Shown here piece by piece: positions 32,886 to 33,077 of a DNA stretch of 33,077 bases. The notes under the pieces were generated by a model. It was not told where the DNA came from and searched no databases. It was given only the letters and a program-made list of their open reading frames with translations. Each line of letters opens with the position of its first letter. The stretch's first letter is position 1. Source of the DNA: Myxococcota bacterium (GTDB lineage Bacteria > Myxococcota_A > UBA796 > JAJRTE01); the NCBI GenBank assembly GCA_024278455.1, contig JAJRTE010000027.1, positions 1 to 33,077 of the forward strand, given 5' to 3'. The translations under genes were made by a program, and so were the position numbers.

Positions 32886-33077
32886 GTGAAACTCGCGTAT
32901 GGCATTGCCGATTTTGCACGTATCCGGCGGGACGGCTCCTACTACATCGACAAGACCCGGTACATCGCCGAACTGGAGAGTCCGGAATTGGGGAGCCGTT
33001 ACCTGATGCTGCTTCGCCCGCGGCGTTTCGGGAAGTCGCTCCTGGTCAGCACGCTGTCGTACTACTACGATGTGGCC
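32886..33077 (+). CDS. AAA-ATPase-like protein, 5' part only
   Basis: The GTG at 32886 follows AAAAGGAGG by six bases and opens a frame that runs to the window edge (64 codons, no stop). It reads KLAYGIADFARIRRDGSYYIDKTRYIAEL and then LMLLRPRRFGKSLLVSTL, with the RPRRFGKS phosphate-binding loop. This is the N-terminus of the AAA-ATPase-like family (PF09820), which often ends in a PD-(D/E)XK nuclease domain. Its role is unknown. Many copies occur per genome in some anaerobes and deltaproteobacteria. The rest of the gene lies outside the window. Confidence 0.85.
   Translation, partial: MKLAYGIADFARIRRDGSYYIDKTRYIAELESPELGSRYLMLLRPRRFGKSLLVSTLSYYYDVA

Overview
The window is about 33 kb of GC-rich bacterial chromosome. 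It looks like a didermal, deltaproteobacteria-type organism (Myxococcota or Desulfobacterota in the broad sense). The reasons are MopE-type Asp/Cys repeat proteins, a CxxxxCH/CxxCH multiheme lipoprotein of the Geobacter type, a NapC/NirT inner-membrane cytochrome, a tripartite RND efflux pump and many lipoproteins. I saw no rRNA, convincing tRNA or CRISPR array. The hexamer CTCGAG is spread through coding and non-coding DNA on a scale base composition does not explain (about 106 by hand count, against roughly 11 expected).

Layout. 1-1700: probable integron gene cassettes, with an attC-like site at 455-539 followed closely by an alpha/beta hydrolase, and no integrase in view. 1759-7823 (minus strand): a secreted HAD-fold protein, an Smr-domain protein and an Eco57I-like N6-adenine methyltransferase packed head to tail, then two envelope proteins of unknown function. 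8003-14560 (plus): a TetR regulator with an operator-like inverted repeat, followed by TolC-like, membrane-fusion and RND transporter genes in one tight operon. 14609-16161: a scarred accessory stretch holding a 9-residue-repeat protein, GTGATCC iterons, a 43-bp tandem repeat and a 419-bp IS66-like deletion derivative, the whole bracketed by a 24-bp direct repeat. 16240-19639 (plus): class III aminotransferase, kinase-like protein and secernin-type Ntn hydrolase, a possible small biosynthetic or modification pathway. 19677-20519 (minus): membrane-anchored left-handed beta-helix transferase. 20942-22381: secreted MopE/CBM20/lamin-tail protein. 22505-23727: a small tail-anchored protein and a DUF4336 protein.

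23963-29713 is the most striking region. A truncated PhnD-like gene is followed by a good sigma-70 promoter and four genes: an outer-membrane beta-barrel, an 11-heme periplasmic cytochrome, a 10-heme lipoprotein cytochrome, and a three-TM NapC/NirT cytochrome resembling ImcH. Together they could form a complete path for electrons from the quinone pool to the outside of the cell.

29831-33077: a thioredoxin-like/ArsC fusion, a MopE-type lipoprotein that may be frameshifted, a secreted ComEA-like helix-hairpin-helix protein, adenylate kinase, and the start of an AAA-ATPase-like gene cut by the window edge.
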